From Bacillota bacterium (GTDB lineage Bacteria > Bacillota > Dethiobacteria > DTU022), in the NCBI GenBank assembly GCA_012510625.1, contig JAAZHP010000141.1, positions 1-6,809 on the forward strand: a stretch of 6,809 nucleotides of DNA, written 5' to 3'. Shown one piece after another: positions 6,165-6,809 of this stretch. Positions within the stretch are counted from its first letter, which is position 1; every line of letters starts with the position of its first letter. The notes below the pieces were generated by a model that worked only from the letters and a program-made list of their open reading frames with translations, made no database searches and was not told where the DNA came from. Made by a program: the position numbers and the translations under genes.

Positions 6165-6216
6165 GCCGGCGGCGGATGCTGCCCGGCAGATTGATTAAAC
6201 CGAGGGAGGATTGTCA

Positions 6217-6809
6217 ATGAACTACAACCGGATGGAGCTAATGATCTGCCTTGCTTCTCGTTTTCTGGAGAATAACAGCACCGTTGTCGTCGGTACCGGC
6301 GCTCCATGCGCCGCCGCGATGCTCGCCCAGAACCTGCATTCGCCCGACCTGATGATTATGTTCGAGGCCGGCGGCGTCGGGCCCATCCTGCCCTCCATGC
6401 CCATTTCGGTCGGCGACTCGACAACCTTTTACAAGGCGCTTCTGGCAGGCAGCATGCCGGAAATCATGGAGACTTGTCAGAGGGGCATGGTCGATTACAC
6501 ATTCCTGGGCGGGGCCCAGATCGACATGTACGGCAATATCAACTCCACCATGGTAGGCAAGGATTTTGACCGCCCCAAGGTGCGCTTTCCCGGCAGCGGC
6601 GGGGCCAATGACCTGGCCTCTTTCTGCTGGCGGATCATGGTGATCACCCCCCAGGACAAACGCCGTTTTACCAATGACATCGATTTTGTCACTACCCCCG
6701 GCTATCTCACCGGGAAGGGGACCCGTGAAGCGGCGGGGCTGCCTCCAGGGGGCGGGCCGTATAAGGTTATCACTGACCTCTGCGTCCTCGGATTTGAAGA
6801 CGAGAGCAA
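6217..6809 (+). CDS. Family I CoA-transferase, subunit B (GctB-like), 3' end beyond window
   Basis: This frame is open from ATG 6217 to the right edge (197 codons seen; GctB is about 265). GGAGGA (6205-6210) lies 6 nt before the ATG, and 52 nt separate it from subunit A. The protein shows an N-terminal MICLASRFLENNSTVVVGTGAP, then LMIMFEAGGVGP, where E50 aligns with the catalytic glutamate of GctB (VESG context) that forms the glutamyl-CoA thioester. FLGGAQIDMYGNINST (96-111), PGSGGANDLAS (125-135), KRRFTNDIDFVTTPGYLTG and PYKVITDLCVLGFED follow, all close to GctB segments such as GGAQIDPYGNVNST and GSGGAN. It pairs with the preceding gene to form the active heteromer. Nothing seen suggests a broken gene; the truncation comes only from the window edge. 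Substrate range is uncertain, as for subunit A. Confidence 0.92.
   Translation, partial: MNYNRMELMICLASRFLENNSTVVVGTGAPCAAAMLAQNLHSPDLMIMFEAGGVGPILPSMPISVGDSTTFYKALLAGSMPEIMETCQRGMVDYTFLGGAQIDMYGNINSTMVGKDFDRPKVRFPGSGGANDLASFCWRIMVITPQDKRRFTNDIDFVTTPGYLTGKGTREAAGLPPGGGPYKVITDLCVLGFEDES

Noticed and set aside
6170..6195. Small CTGCCCGGCAG palindrome between the CoA-transferase genes
   Set aside because: The stem is 4 bp with a 3-nt loop and lacks a T tract. It is likely chance in GC-rich spacer.

Overview
The window looks like chromosomal DNA from a fairly GC-rich anaerobic member of the Bacillota (Clostridia, in the manner of Peptococcaceae or Desulfotomaculum relatives). This is an inference from three things: strong AAGGAGG-type ribosome binding sites, an adenosylcobalamin (AdoCbl)-dependent amino-acid fermentation gene set, and the style of the CoA-transferase and regulator. 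No species can be named from the sequence alone.

Layout. At the left edge, on the minus strand, lies the 5' end of a PucR-family transcriptional regulator, cut by the window boundary. A 383-nt AT-richer divergent region (251-633) follows. It holds a perfect 15-bp palindrome over the regulator's likely -10 box, a TATAAT box facing right, and a leader with a long-range 13-bp inverted repeat ending in a T7 tract. Then come six plus-strand features in tandem: kamB (reactivase subunit of lysine 5,6-aminomutase), kamD and kamE (the two subunits of AdoCbl- and PLP-dependent lysine 5,6-aminomutase), an EamA/DMT-type ten-helix transporter, and subunits A and B of a family I CoA-transferase resembling glutaconate CoA-transferase. 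Subunit B runs off the right edge.

How the genes work together. KamDE moves the terminal amino group of beta-lysine (or D-lysine) from C6 to C5, giving 3,5-diaminohexanoate (or 2,5-diaminohexanoate). This is an early step of lysine fermentation to acetate and butyrate. KamB is thought to help keep the suicide-prone B12 enzyme active. The transporter may move the amino acid or a product. The CoA-transferase probably exchanges CoA between pathway acids such as acetoacetate, butyrate or acetate. The other expected genes (kamA, kamC, kdd, kce, kal) are not in the window and may lie outside it.

The identifications of KamD, KamE and the CoA-transferase are firm. The least explained part is the leader between the regulator and kamB. 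It looks like a conditional terminator or a small structured RNA, and I could not assign it to a known riboswitch class. I see no mobile elements, CRISPR, tRNA or rRNA.
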